A stretch of DNA of 64,000 nt, taken from positions 1,797,001 through 1,861,000 of the forward strand of contig NZ_CP161920.1 in the NCBI RefSeq assembly GCF_040819555.1, written 5' to 3'. The translations under genes and the position numbers were made by a program. The stretch is from Nitratireductor sp. GISD-1A_MAKvit (GTDB lineage: Bacteria > Pseudomonadota > Alphaproteobacteria > Rhizobiales > Rhizobiaceae). The notes under the pieces were generated by a model. That model had not been told where the DNA came from and made no database searches. It saw nothing but the letters and a program-made list of their open reading frames with translations. This document shows positions 55,663 to 63,779 of the stretch, one piece after another. Every line of letters starts with the position of its first letter. Positions within the stretch are counted from its first letter, which is position 1.

Positions 55663-57390
55663 CTATTCGATCAGGTCTGCCATGCGCGGGCTCAGATAGG
55701 CGTCGAAGCACTCGCTCAGCACGATACGCTCGTGGTCCTGCATGGCAGGGGCGTAGATCTTCAGAAGATCCGCATTGGCCGTGGTGAGCGGGCAGGTGGG
55801 GTGAAGGATGAGATCCGTCTGTCGCACGGCTTCCAGAGCATCGGCGTCCGGCGGAGGGACGGCGCGTGTCGGATCTGCACCTATGGCCACATGAAGTGGC
55901 GCCTGACGGTCGAGAAGCCATGGAAAGGGATTGACGAAATTCAGGTTGAGGACGGTTTCGAACGTGATGCCCTGTTCGGACTCCAGTTCGCGGATGGCGT
56001 CGATGGCTCCGTCCATGGCCATGAGGTGAACGGCCTGAAAGTCGAACTCCGAATAGTACATATAGGCAGGCAGTTCCTGAATGCGGATGAAGTCGGCATA
56101 GGTTTCGCGGTGCCGGATATAGAAATCGAACATCTTTTCGGAACGTCGAAGGACCTCGGGGCGCATGTTGACGCGTCCCAGCGTTTTCAGATTGCGGTTG
56201 GGAAGCTCCACATTCTTGATCGCGCCGATATAGGTGCGGGCGGCGCGCTCCACCGTGTTGACCAGTGGGGGTAGTGCTGCGGCCGCGGCCAAGGCGACTG
56301 CGACCAGAAAGGCCGGGCTGCGTGCCGTTTCGGTTTTCCAGAGCCGGGTGAGGGCGGGAAGCATCGCAGGCCAAATGAAGATGAGTGCCTGGCTTCCGGT
56401 GTTCTGAGTTTCGAAGAAAATGCCGGCAATGAGCACCGCCATGATCCAGAGGGCCTCATGGTCAATGATGCTTGCGATGCCCGAGAGGCTCCGCGAGCGG
56501 AGTTTCTCAAAAAGGCGCGCGCGATCGTGGAAGAGCAGGGCGAACGCCAGAAGGCCTGCCGGAGCGACAATGCCGAATGTGTGGGACGCGGCCTGAAGGA
56601 AACGTGGCAGAAGGCTTCCCTCATTCATCACCACCAGTGCCAGAATATCGACGAAATAGTTGAGCGTGAAACCGCTTGCGGCTTCCAGGATACCAAGGAT
56701 GCCGAGGAACAGAACGGCTGACGTGACAGCGGTTCGCAGGGTGACGCGGCCTGCTGCAAAGGCAAAGGCGCAAAGCAGACCGCCGGAAACGAAACCGGTA
56801 ATCTTTGTGAGGAAAAGCCCGGTCATGCCGGCTACGATGGAGATGAGCAGGAGACGCTGGTCTCGCAGATAGACGAGAGCCACGGTGAGAACGTAGAGAA
56901 GCTGGCAGACCTGCCTGTTGTAGATGCCGAACCCGTCTGAGCCGGGGAAGGAATAGAACTCCCGGGTGTTGAAAGGCAGGATCGCGAAGACGAGAAATGG
57001 CAGGAGCAGTGCAAGCGCCGTCCTGCGTGATCTTTGATCCACCTGCCAGAGTGCCAGCGCCATCAGCGGGGCAGTGACGGCAAAGAGCGACCAGTGGACA
57101 AGAAGCAGCGGTTGCGCGTTTGCGAAGAGCTTTACGCCGCCGGCAAACATATAATAACCGAGCGGCCCCACCGGCGCGAAGAAATCCGTCGCCGGAACCT
57201 GACCGGAAAAGAGCCTGTTGGCGGCGTCGAAATAGATGAAAAGATCCCAGTACATGGGACCGATCGGCACGTTCAGGGGCAGGGCGAGAAACAGCATCAT
57301 GACGAGCGCGGTGATGGCGAGAATTGAAACCGGGCCTGTCAGCCAGCCACGCCGCTTCGATGAACCTACGTGTTCGACCACCATTGTCAT
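55663..57390 (-). CDS. Polytopic membrane protein, GT-C glycosyltransferase-like
   Basis: The 575-aa protein has about ten transmembrane helices in its first 380 residues and a soluble C-terminal domain of about 190 residues. The first periplasmic loop, MYWDLFIYFDAANRLFSGQVPATDFFAPVGPLGYYMFAGG, has acidic residues where GT-C glycosyltransferases place their catalytic Asp. GT-C enzymes use lipid-phosphate sugars as donors on the periplasmic side. It faces the HAD-UbiA/DprE1 operon from the opposite strand, and its 3' end is 49 bp from that operon's terminator. I infer that it transfers the sugar made there; no acceptor is known. ATG 57390 or 57384 are both possible starts. Confidence 0.72.
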   Translation of the reverse strand: MTMVVEHVGSSKRRGWLTGPVSILAITALVMMLFLALPLNVPIGPMYWDLFIYFDAANRLFSGQVPATDFFAPVGPLGYYMFAGGVKLFANAQPLLLVHWSLFAVTAPLMALALWQVDQRSRRTALALLLPFLVFAILPFNTREFYSFPGSDGFGIYNRQVCQLLYVLTVALVYLRDQRLLLISIVAGMTGLFLTKITGFVSGGLLCAFAFAAGRVTLRTAVTSAVLFLGILGILEAASGFTLNYFVDILALVVMNEGSLLPRFLQAASHTFGIVAPAGLLAFALLFHDRARLFEKLRSRSLSGIASIIDHEALWIMAVLIAGIFFETQNTGSQALIFIWPAMLPALTRLWKTETARSPAFLVAVALAAAAALPPLVNTVERAARTYIGAIKNVELPNRNLKTLGRVNMRPEVLRRSEKMFDFYIRHRETYADFIRIQELPAYMYYSEFDFQAVHLMAMDGAIDAIRELESEQGITFETVLNLNFVNPFPWLLDRQAPLHVAIGADPTRAVPPPDADALEAVRQTDLILHPTCPLTTANADLLKIYAPAMQDHERIVLSECFDAYLSPRMADLIE

Positions 57391-57658
57391 GTATGCCCCG
57401 CAAACAAACATCCTGAAGTTGCTGCCGGTTTTACCGGAGAGGCGGTGAAAAGAAGTTAATCGGACGGGCAAAGCGGGCGTTTTTCCGAGGGGCAGGCGCG
57501 TTCAACAGGTTCTGACCCGAATGACGCGCGCCGCTTCTGCGATGTCGCATTCAGGCAAAGCAGCCGTATCCCCTGCAGACTAGGATCGGTTTCGGTCACA
57601 GCTGTTGTCCAGCCTGCCTGCCTGGCCCGGCCGGAGAGCGATGCAGGGGAGTGAGAGC

Positions 57659-60178
57659 ATGAAGGCGAATGCGCGGGCGGTTGTCATCGGCGGCGGTGTT
57701 GTGGGCGTGTCGACGCTCTATCACCTGGCCAAAAAAGGCTGGGCGGATGTGGTGCTGCTCGAGCGCAAGGAGCTGACATCCGGTTCCACCTGGCATGCCG
57801 CCGGCCTTCTGCCGCTGTTCAACATGAGCTATTCGGTCGGGCAGATTCACAAATACTCGGTGAAATTCTATCAGGAGCTGCAGGAGGAAACCGGTATGAA
57901 TGTCGGCTTCACCCAGTGCTCCAACATTCGTCTTGCGCGCACGAAAGATCGCTGGGACGAGTACATGTATTATGCCGGTATCGCCGAAACCATCGGTATT
58001 CCGGTCAAAATCCTGACGCCCGAGCAGGTGAAGGAGATCTGGCCGCTTTGCGAGACCGATGGGCTGCTCGGCGCGATCCAGCATCCCGACGACGGCTATA
58101 TCCAGCCGGCCGACCTGACACAGGCGCTGGCCAAGGGAGCGCGCGACCTCGGCGCCACCATCTATCGCAACACCGCCGTGACGGCGATTTCGCAGGGTGA
58201 GGATGGGTCCTGGACGGTGACCACCGACAAGGGCGAGATTGCCTGCGAGCACGTTATCTCATGCACCGGCAATTTCGCCCGCAGGACGGGCACCATGGTT
58301 GGGCTCGACGTGCCCGTGATCCCGGTAGAGCACCAGTACATCGTCACCGAACCGCACCCGGCAATCGTCGCACGAAGGAAGGAAGGCTTGCCGGAGATGG
58401 GGGTGCTGCGCGAAAGCGATTCCTCCTGGTACATGCGCGAGGAAAATGGCGGCCTTCTGCTTGGCCCTTACGAGCTGGGCGCACCCTGCTGCTATGTGGA
58501 CGGCCCGACCGACGACAGCGAATACGAGCTGTTTCAGGAGGATCTGGAACGTCTCATGCCCTATGTGGAGACGGCGATCGAGCGTGTTCCGGCGTTCGGA
58601 GAAGTGGGGATCAAGAAGATCTACAATGGCGCAATCGCCTATACGCCCGACGGTTCGCCGATCATCGGCCCGGCGCCGGGACTGAAAAATTTCTGGCTCA
58701 ATGAGGGGCATTCTTTCGGGGTTACGGCGGCTGGCGGTGCCGGCTGGCAGCTTGCCGAATGGATCGTCGAGGGCGAACCGTCAATCGACATGATGGGCGT
58801 CGACCCGCGCCGTTTCGGCCCCTATGCGACCGAGGGTTATCTGCGCGAGAAGAACGAGGAGGCCTATGCCAACGTCTTCACCGTGCACTATCCCGATGAG
58901 GAACGGTCCGCTGGGCGGCCCCTGAAGACCACGCCGAGCTATGAGCGCATGAAACGGCTGGGTGCCGTGTTCGGATCTGTCTATGGCTGGGAGCGGCCCA
59001 ACTGGTTTGCGCCGGAAGGCTATCAGGTTCCGGAAGGTGAACCGGGGGGCGGGGCGGATGTGCTTTTGAAGCACAATCATGCGCCGGCGCTGGACGATGG
59101 CCGCGTGGTCGAGAAATGGTCGTTCCGCCGCTCCAACTATTTTGAGCATGTCGGCAACGAGGTGAAGAATGTTCACGAGAATGTGGGTCTTCTCGACATG
59201 TCGGCCTTTGCCAAGATCGAGGTTTCGGGACCGGGGGCAAGGGTTTGGCTCGACAGCATTTTTGCCAATCGCATACCGAAGAAACAGGGGCGTGTCGCGC
59301 TGTGCCATCTCTTGACGAAGAATGGCGGGGTTCGCTCGGAGTTCACGGTTTATGAATGGAAGCCAAGGCGGTTTTATCTGGTCTCGGCCGGCGCCTACGA
59401 GGCGCATGATCACGACGTTCTTTTAAAGCTTCTTCCCACTGACGGGTCGGTCATCCTGCGGCCGATCACGCAACAATATGGTGTGTTCGTTCTGGCTGGT
59501 CCAAGAAGCCGCGACGTGTTGCGCAGGCTCACCCGCGCGGACCTCGCCAACGCGGCGTTCCCCTGGCTTTCGGGGAAGGAGGTCTCCATCGGACGCGCCA
59601 ATGCGCATGCGCTGCGTGTGAACTTCGTCGGTGAGCTTGGCTGGGAACTGCACCATCCGATCGAGCAGCAGAACCTGATCTTCGACCTCATCATGGAGGC
59701 GGGTGCGGAATTCGGCATCAAGCCCTTCGGCATTCGCGCCATGACGGCAATGGCAATCGAAAAGAGCTATCGCCTCATCCCGCGCGAACTCTCCATTGAA
59801 TATACGGCCTGGGAAAGCGGGCTCGACCGGTTCGTCCATCCCGAGAAAGGGGATTTCATCGGCCGGGAGGCGCTACTCAGGCAGCGCGAAACGGGGTTAA
59901 ACTGGACCTACGTCACGCTCGAGGTTGGCAGTATCATTGACGCCGATGCGCGGGGCAATGAGGCAATCTACCGGGCGGGCAAGCTTGTGGGGCGAGCCAC
60001 CCATGGCGGCTATGGCTGGCGTGTTGGCAAAAGCCTGGCTCTGGCCATGGTCCGCCCCGAATTCGCTGCCGAAGGGACGGAGCTTGAGATCAGGATTTTG
60101 GGCGAGCTTCATCCGGCACGGGTTATCGGAGAAAGTCCGTTCGATCCGGAGAACACCGCGCTGCGCGCCGATGGCTGA
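57659..60178 (+). CDS. FAD-dependent dimethylglycine/sarcosine dehydrogenase-like protein with GcvT domain
   Basis: The 839-aa protein has two halves. The N-terminal half is a DAO-type flavoprotein, with AVVIGGGVVGVSTLYHLAKKG and SGSTWHAAGL, whose His46 sits where dimethylglycine dehydrogenase attaches FAD covalently. The C-terminal half (from about residue 440) is a GcvT-type folate-binding domain, with VGLLDMSAFAKIEVSGPGARVWLDSIFANRIP and KPFGIRAMTAMAIEKSYRLIPREL. It probably demethylates dimethylglycine or sarcosine and passes the methyl carbon to tetrahydrofolate. ATG 57659 follows a GGGGAG site. It agrees with the nearby soxBDAG operon and the GbdR-like regulator in betaine catabolism. 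The exact substrate remains open. Confidence 0.92.
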   Translation: MKANARAVVIGGGVVGVSTLYHLAKKGWADVVLLERKELTSGSTWHAAGLLPLFNMSYSVGQIHKYSVKFYQELQEETGMNVGFTQCSNIRLARTKDRWDEYMYYAGIAETIGIPVKILTPEQVKEIWPLCETDGLLGAIQHPDDGYIQPADLTQALAKGARDLGATIYRNTAVTAISQGEDGSWTVTTDKGEIACEHVISCTGNFARRTGTMVGLDVPVIPVEHQYIVTEPHPAIVARRKEGLPEMGVLRESDSSWYMREENGGLLLGPYELGAPCCYVDGPTDDSEYELFQEDLERLMPYVETAIERVPAFGEVGIKKIYNGAIAYTPDGSPIIGPAPGLKNFWLNEGHSFGVTAAGGAGWQLAEWIVEGEPSIDMMGVDPRRFGPYATEGYLREKNEEAYANVFTVHYPDEERSAGRPLKTTPSYERMKRLGAVFGSVYGWERPNWFAPEGYQVPEGEPGGGADVLLKHNHAPALDDGRVVEKWSFRRSNYFEHVGNEVKNVHENVGLLDMSAFAKIEVSGPGARVWLDSIFANRIPKKQGRVALCHLLTKNGGVRSEFTVYEWKPRRFYLVSAGAYEAHDHDVLLKLLPTDGSVILRPITQQYGVFVLAGPRSRDVLRRLTRADLANAAFPWLSGKEVSIGRANAHALRVNFVGELGWELHHPIEQQNLIFDLIMEAGAEFGIKPFGIRAMTAMAIEKSYRLIPRELSIEYTAWESGLDRFVHPEKGDFIGREALLRQRETGLNWTYVTLEVGSIIDADARGNEAIYRAGKLVGRATHGGYGWRVGKSLALAMVRPEFAAEGTELEIRILGELHPARVIGESPFDPENTALRADG

Positions 60179-60275
60179 TGACTTCCGGCGTGTTTCGCGC
60201 CTCTTCAGATGGGCAAGACAGGGCGAATACGCCAAAATGCGGGATTTGTATGCGGCGGATCATGCGCTAGACTGA
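60171..60275 (+). CDS. Possible small protein overlapping the DMGDH-like gene end
   Basis: A 34-codon frame begins with an ATG that overlaps the stop of the DMGDH-like gene by eight bases and ends four bases before the DUF1194 start. The product would be basic at the N-terminus, with MADDFRRVSRLFRWARQGEY. No family is recognised. Tight spacing suggests co-transcription, and the reading frame may be real. Its small size makes this uncertain. Confidence 0.35.
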   Translation: MADDFRRVSRLFRWARQGEYAKMRDLYAADHALD

Positions 60276-60278
60276 GCC

Positions 60279-61121
60279 ATGCGCAGGTCATCAAAGGCTC
60301 GGCGAATTCGTAGAAGCTGCTTGAGTGCAGCTTTCGCCGGAATTTTGAGCGCTTTTCTAGCTCACCCACCGCCAGCGAAAGCCCAGGAAATCGTTGATGT
60401 CCAGCTCGTTCTGGCTGTCGATGTCTCGCTGTCCATGTCGGCGGGCGAACTGGAGATACAGCGCCGCGGATATGCAGAAGCCCTTGTTCACGATGAGGTC
60501 GTGAACGCGATTCTGAGCGGATTGCATGGAAAAATTGCCGTGACCTATTTTGAATGGGCAGGCCATTTTTCGCAGCGCGTGATCATTCCCTGGACCCGGA
60601 TCGCTTCTGCCGATGACGCCCAGCGTGTGGCCGAGCAATTGTCGGCCACCCCTCCTGGCAGTGCGCGTCGGACTTCCATCTCGGGTGCGCTCGATTTTGC
60701 CGGTGATCTGCTGGCTGAAAGCGGGTTCCGGGGGCTGCGTCGTGTGGTGGATGTTTCCGGTGATGGTCCCAACAATCAGGGTGACCCGGTGGTGCCGGCA
60801 CGGGACCGGCTGGTGGATATGGGCATCACCATCAACGGACTGCCCCTGATGACCAATGGCGGGCTGACCACCAGTTTCGACGTCAAGGATCTCGACACCT
60901 ATTATCGGAACTGTGTGATCGGAGGGCCGGGCGCTTTTGTTGTCCCGGTCAATGAGTGGTCACAGTTTCCGCAAGCCATTCGGCGCAAACTGGTGCTGGA
61001 GCTGGCAGATGCGAAAAAGCACGAACCGAAGGTGGTGCTTGCCCAGTTTCATAGTGCCTACGACTGTCTTGTCGGTGAAAAGATGTGGCGGGATCGCTCC
61101 TGGATGTGGCGCGATCCCTGA
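60279..61121 (+). CDS. DUF1194 exported protein (vWA-like)
   Basis: The 280-aa protein has a long signal peptide (about residues 1-35, ending PAKAQE) with a basic start. The rest is DUF1194: VDVQLVLAVDVSLSMSAGELEIQRRGYAEAL has the DxSxS metal-ion-dependent adhesion site of von Willebrand A domains, and VVDVSGDGPNNQGDPVVPARD is also typical. The family is common in alphaproteobacteria and has no proven role. It would act in the periplasm. It follows the DMGDH-like gene closely and may be co-transcribed. Confidence 0.9.
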   Translation: MRRSSKARRIRRSCLSAAFAGILSAFLAHPPPAKAQEIVDVQLVLAVDVSLSMSAGELEIQRRGYAEALVHDEVVNAILSGLHGKIAVTYFEWAGHFSQRVIIPWTRIASADDAQRVAEQLSATPPGSARRTSISGALDFAGDLLAESGFRGLRRVVDVSGDGPNNQGDPVVPARDRLVDMGITINGLPLMTNGGLTTSFDVKDLDTYYRNCVIGGPGAFVVPVNEWSQFPQAIRRKLVLELADAKKHEPKVVLAQFHSAYDCLVGEKMWRDRSWMWRDP

Positions 61122-61126
61122 GGGGT

Positions 61127-61612
61127 TCACAGCCGGGCTGCGAGCTCTTCGAGCTGCTCGGCACATTGGCCCCAGCCCTCGTGGAAGCCCATTTTTTCAT
61201 GCGCTTGGCGATCCTCCGCGTTCCAGTGTCTTGCCCTGGCGATATAGCGTGTCTTGCCTTCGCCAGCGTCTTCGAGGGTGAGGATCATGGTCATGAATGG
61301 TTTTTGAGCGGGTTTCCATGCCTCGGTGAAGGCATCGGTTGTGACGATCTTCTCGTTCTCGATCACCTCAAGAAACACGCCCGGGTTGGGATACTCATTG
61401 CCATCGGGGTCTTTCATGACCACCAGACTGGAGCCACCCGGGCGCGCGTCCATTTCCACCTTCGAGATCGTCCAGGGTCTCGGCACGAACCATTGCTTGA
61501 GGAGCTCTGGCTCTGTCCAGGCGCGGAAGATCTTTTCGCGGGGCGCGGCGATGATGCGCGCCAGAACCAGTTCGTTTTCGGTAGACGGTGTGACGTCGAT
61601 GGTCGTGGTCAT
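61127..61612 (-). CDS. SRPBCC / AHSA1 family protein
   Basis: The 161-aa protein has an AHSA1-type ligand-binding fold: LVLARIIAAPREKIFRAWTEPELLKQWFVP, then a strand region with MDARPGGSSLVVMKDPDGNEYPNPGVFLEV, and a C-terminal helix MGFHEGWGQCAEQLEELAARL. Such proteins bind hydrophobic ligands or act as co-chaperone-like factors; in bacteria they often sit with ArsR regulators, but none is adjacent here. It is cytoplasmic and complete. It is convergent with the DUF1194 gene and lies downstream of the GlxA-type regulator on the same strand. Confidence 0.9.
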   Translation of the reverse strand: MTTTIDVTPSTENELVLARIIAAPREKIFRAWTEPELLKQWFVPRPWTISKVEMDARPGGSSLVVMKDPDGNEYPNPGVFLEVIENEKIVTTDAFTEAWKPAQKPFMTMILTLEDAGEGKTRYIARARHWNAEDRQAHEKMGFHEGWGQCAEQLEELAARL

Positions 61613-61690
61613 TGTGGTGCTTTCCAGTGGTTGTTCGTGCTGCGAGGACGAATGGTGCGCCCTCTATCCGACATGGAGAGCGATTTATCG

Positions 61691-62689
61691 TCATGCGACG
61701 AGAAGCTGCTTGCGGTCGGCGCGCTCCTGCTGGGGCGAGCGGGCATAGAGCTCGCGGTAGCATTTGGAGAAATGCGACGCCGAGACGAAGCCGCAGGCGA
61801 CGGCGACCTCGACGACAGGCAGAGACGACTGGATGAGCAGGTGACGGGCCCGGTCGAGCCGGATTTCCAGGTAGTAGCGGGCGGGGGAGCGCCCCATCTC
61901 CTGCCGGAAGAGCCGCTCGATCTGGCGCCGGGAGAGGCCGACGGTCTCGGCGATCTGGACCAGTGACAGAGGCTCGGCCAGATTCGCCTCCATGAGCTCG
62001 ATGATGGACAGAACCTTGGAATTCTGCACCCCGAGTCGCGCCCTGAGCGGCAGGCGCTGACGGTCGGATGGGCTGCGAACCCGGTCTGTCAATAATTGCT
62101 CGCAGACGCGGTTGATGAGGGTGTCGTCGAAATCCTCTCCGATAAGCTTGAGCATCATGTCCATCGCTGCGGTGCCGCCGGCGCAGGTATAGATATTGTC
62201 TTCGGTCTCGAAGAGATCGGCGAACACATTGGCGCGCGGGTATTTCTCGGCGAAACCCGGCAGATTTTCCCAATGAATCGCACAGCGCCGATCCGTGAGC
62301 AGGCCGGCTCCTGCCAGAACATAGGCGGCCGTGCACAGCCCGCCGATAGCAACCCCACGGTTGTATTCCTCCCGCAGCCAGGCAGACACGGTCTTGTTGC
62401 TGTAATCCTCGATGTTCAGTCCACCGCAGACGATCACCATGGAGGGGCGCTCGTGCCCGGCCATTTTCTGCCGTTCCGTCGCGAGTGAGGAACTGACGGC
62501 AACTTCGACGCCATTCGAAGCGCGAACGGGGCTGCCTTCGTAACTCGCCAAACGCCAGGTGTAGGCCTCATAGCCAGCCATGCGGTTGGCTGTTCTCAAC
62601 GGTTCCAGCGCCGCCGAAAACGCCATCATGGTGAAGTCGGGAATGAGGAAGAAAACGATCGACCGCTTGCAGACATTCTCATCCGACAT
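61691..62689 (-). CDS. GlxA/GbdR-type AraC transcriptional regulator with DJ-1/PfpI-like domain
   Basis: The 332-aa protein starts with a DJ-1/PfpI-like sensor domain (about residues 8-190), with IVFFLIPDFTMMAFSAALEPLRTANR and VAIGGLCTAAYVLAGAGLL. An AraC-type helix-turn-helix domain follows (about 225-325), with LSLVQIAETVGLSRRQIERLFRQEMGRSPARYYLEIRL and VVEVAVACGFVSASHFSKCYRELY. This layout matches GbdR, the Pseudomonas regulator that senses glycine betaine and dimethylglycine and controls demethylation genes. Proximity to a DMGDH-like gene and to soxBDAG supports such a role, but it is inferred. It is transcribed away from the right-end genes. Confidence 0.88.
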   Translation of the reverse strand: MSDENVCKRSIVFFLIPDFTMMAFSAALEPLRTANRMAGYEAYTWRLASYEGSPVRASNGVEVAVSSSLATERQKMAGHERPSMVIVCGGLNIEDYSNKTVSAWLREEYNRGVAIGGLCTAAYVLAGAGLLTDRRCAIHWENLPGFAEKYPRANVFADLFETEDNIYTCAGGTAAMDMMLKLIGEDFDDTLINRVCEQLLTDRVRSPSDRQRLPLRARLGVQNSKVLSIIELMEANLAEPLSLVQIAETVGLSRRQIERLFRQEMGRSPARYYLEIRLDRARHLLIQSSLPVVEVAVACGFVSASHFSKCYRELYARSPQQERADRKQLLVA

Positions 62690-63218
62690 GACGCCTCCCG
62701 ATCACGCATGACACCTGCCTCCCGGTCATGCGACTGTCAAAGCGTCATCAGGAATTGCTGTTTCTGTCAATGTGCCACGAGCGTGTGAAAGTGGATTTCC
62801 ACCTGCGCAAATGCATGCGGCCGCCAGCCATGACCGACCGATGGCCAGGCGCTTGTGTTCGAGCGCAAAGCCACGTCGGATCGGGAAGGGGGCAAAGCTT
62901 CAGTTAATCAGAAAACCAAGACGCGCGCCCGCCAGAGCGCCTGTCTCTCCAGGCATCGTCTTGCGGAGGCGTTGCCGTGCGAACACGGTATTCGGATTGG
63001 CGCTTTTCCGGCGGCGTAGAAAGCGAGCAAAAAGCTTCATTCTGCAGCTCCATGAACAGTTGATCGAAAGACAGTCGGCTCTCACCGAGCGCCTTTCCAC
63101 GCGTGATGGAGTGGGGTCGCTCGTTCGATACCCGCAAGATAGTCGCGGATACGGCTTCATGAGATGGAAAATGCGAAGCGCTCGTTAGAAAAAGCGACAT
63201 CTGACCAACTGAACGGGC
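62690..63218. other. Intergenic region, one weak small reading frame
   Basis: No clear gene is visible in this 529-bp stretch upstream of the GlxA/GbdR-type gene. The best candidate is a 46-aa frame on the minus strand (62900-63040) with a GGAG site before its ATG and an Arg-rich start, MKLFARFLRRRKSAN. It matches no family with confidence. The promoter of the regulator gene should lie near 62690-62800. Confidence 0.4.
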
Positions 63219-63251
63219 AAAAAAAGACCCCGGCGACAATGAACCGGGGTC
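63219..63251 (-). terminator. Rho-independent terminator of the small-protein genes
   Basis: On the reverse strand GACCCCGG and CCGGGGTC form a perfect 8-bp stem (63226-63233 and 63244-63251 on the plus strand), followed by seven T residues. It lies 60 bp after the stop of the 41-aa gene. Confidence 0.88.
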
Positions 63252-63310
63252 AGGCAGCGGTTTTTGCGGCTGCGTTTAAATGCGTGGCGATTTTTCTCAT
63301 GGTAGCACGG

Positions 63311-63436
63311 TCATCCGTTGAGGGGCCCTGCCTTCTTGTTCTTCGGCCTGGTGCCGTATTTTGCATGATGCGTCATTGCGTCGAATTCAATCGCAAAATT
63401 GCGCATCGCCTTGAGAGCTCTGGTCAGCGATTTCAT
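63311..63436 (-). CDS. Small basic protein (41 aa), hypothetical
   Basis: A 41-codon gene starts with ATG at 63436, eight bases after AGGAG, which is a strong ribosome site. The protein is MKSLTRALKAMRNFAIEFDA followed by a short basic tail rich in Lys. It lies 29 bp downstream of the DUF1127 gene on the same strand and before a strong terminator, so the two small genes probably form one transcript. I recognise no family. Tandem small proteins of this type in rhizobia are often stress-induced, which is only an analogy. Confidence 0.7.
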   Translation of the reverse strand: MKSLTRALKAMRNFAIEFDAMTHHAKYGTRPKNKKAGPLNG

Positions 63437-63465
63437 TGAACGCACTCCTGTCCCTGGGTTGAGTT

Positions 63466-63648
63466 TCAGAACCGCGATACGCTGCGGTTGTCCTGTCCGT
63501 CGGACTGAACACCGGTGTAGTGCGTGGGCCAGCCGATGTCTTTTCTGATCTCCGGTGGAAGCGTGCCGATCAGACGTTCGGTGCGCCTGCGGTTCAAGGC
63601 TGTGCGGTAGTGTCGAACATAGTGGTTCATTCGTGTGAAAACAGACAT
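63466..63648 (-). CDS. DUF1127 family small protein
   Basis: The 60-aa protein has the DUF1127 core: TALNRRRTERLIGTLPPEIRKDIGWP, an Arg-rich helix with the L-x-x-L-P-D/E-x-x-x-x-D-I-G-W pattern. DUF1127 proteins are widespread in alphaproteobacteria; some have been tied to phosphate and carbon metabolism and to RNA turnover, but a role here cannot be assigned. ATG 63648 follows AAGGAGAAGGA, a strong ribosome site. The gene is divergent from the LysR gene, and a TTGTCA/TGACAA inverted repeat lies between them, so the regulator may control it. Confidence 0.9.
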   Translation of the reverse strand: MSVFTRMNHYVRHYRTALNRRRTERLIGTLPPEIRKDIGWPTHYTGVQSDGQDNRSVSRF

Positions 63649-63680
63649 GGTCCTTCTCCTTGTCTGGCGCTTTCTGCCAG

Positions 63681-63697
63681 TTGTCATTGTTTGACAA
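63681..63697. promoter_or_regulatory. Inverted repeat in the DUF1127-LysR divergent promoter
   Basis: TTGTCA (63681-63686) and TGACAA (63692-63697) form a perfect inverted repeat with a 5-bp centre. It fits the T-N11-A shape of LysR-type binding sites and lies between two divergent genes, one encoding a LysR-type regulator. Confidence 0.55.
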
Positions 63698-63779
63698 GGT
63701 TGACTATGCCGGAATGTTGTTATTCAATCAAACGCAATCGAGTAATCATTTGGTTCAAAGATATTGAATGGAGAGCGCG

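Noticed and set aside
62900..63040. Possible MinE fragment (Arg-rich start MKLFARFLRRRKSAN)
   Set aside because: Only the first residues resemble MinE; the rest has none of the MinE topology domain, and minC and minD are not nearby.
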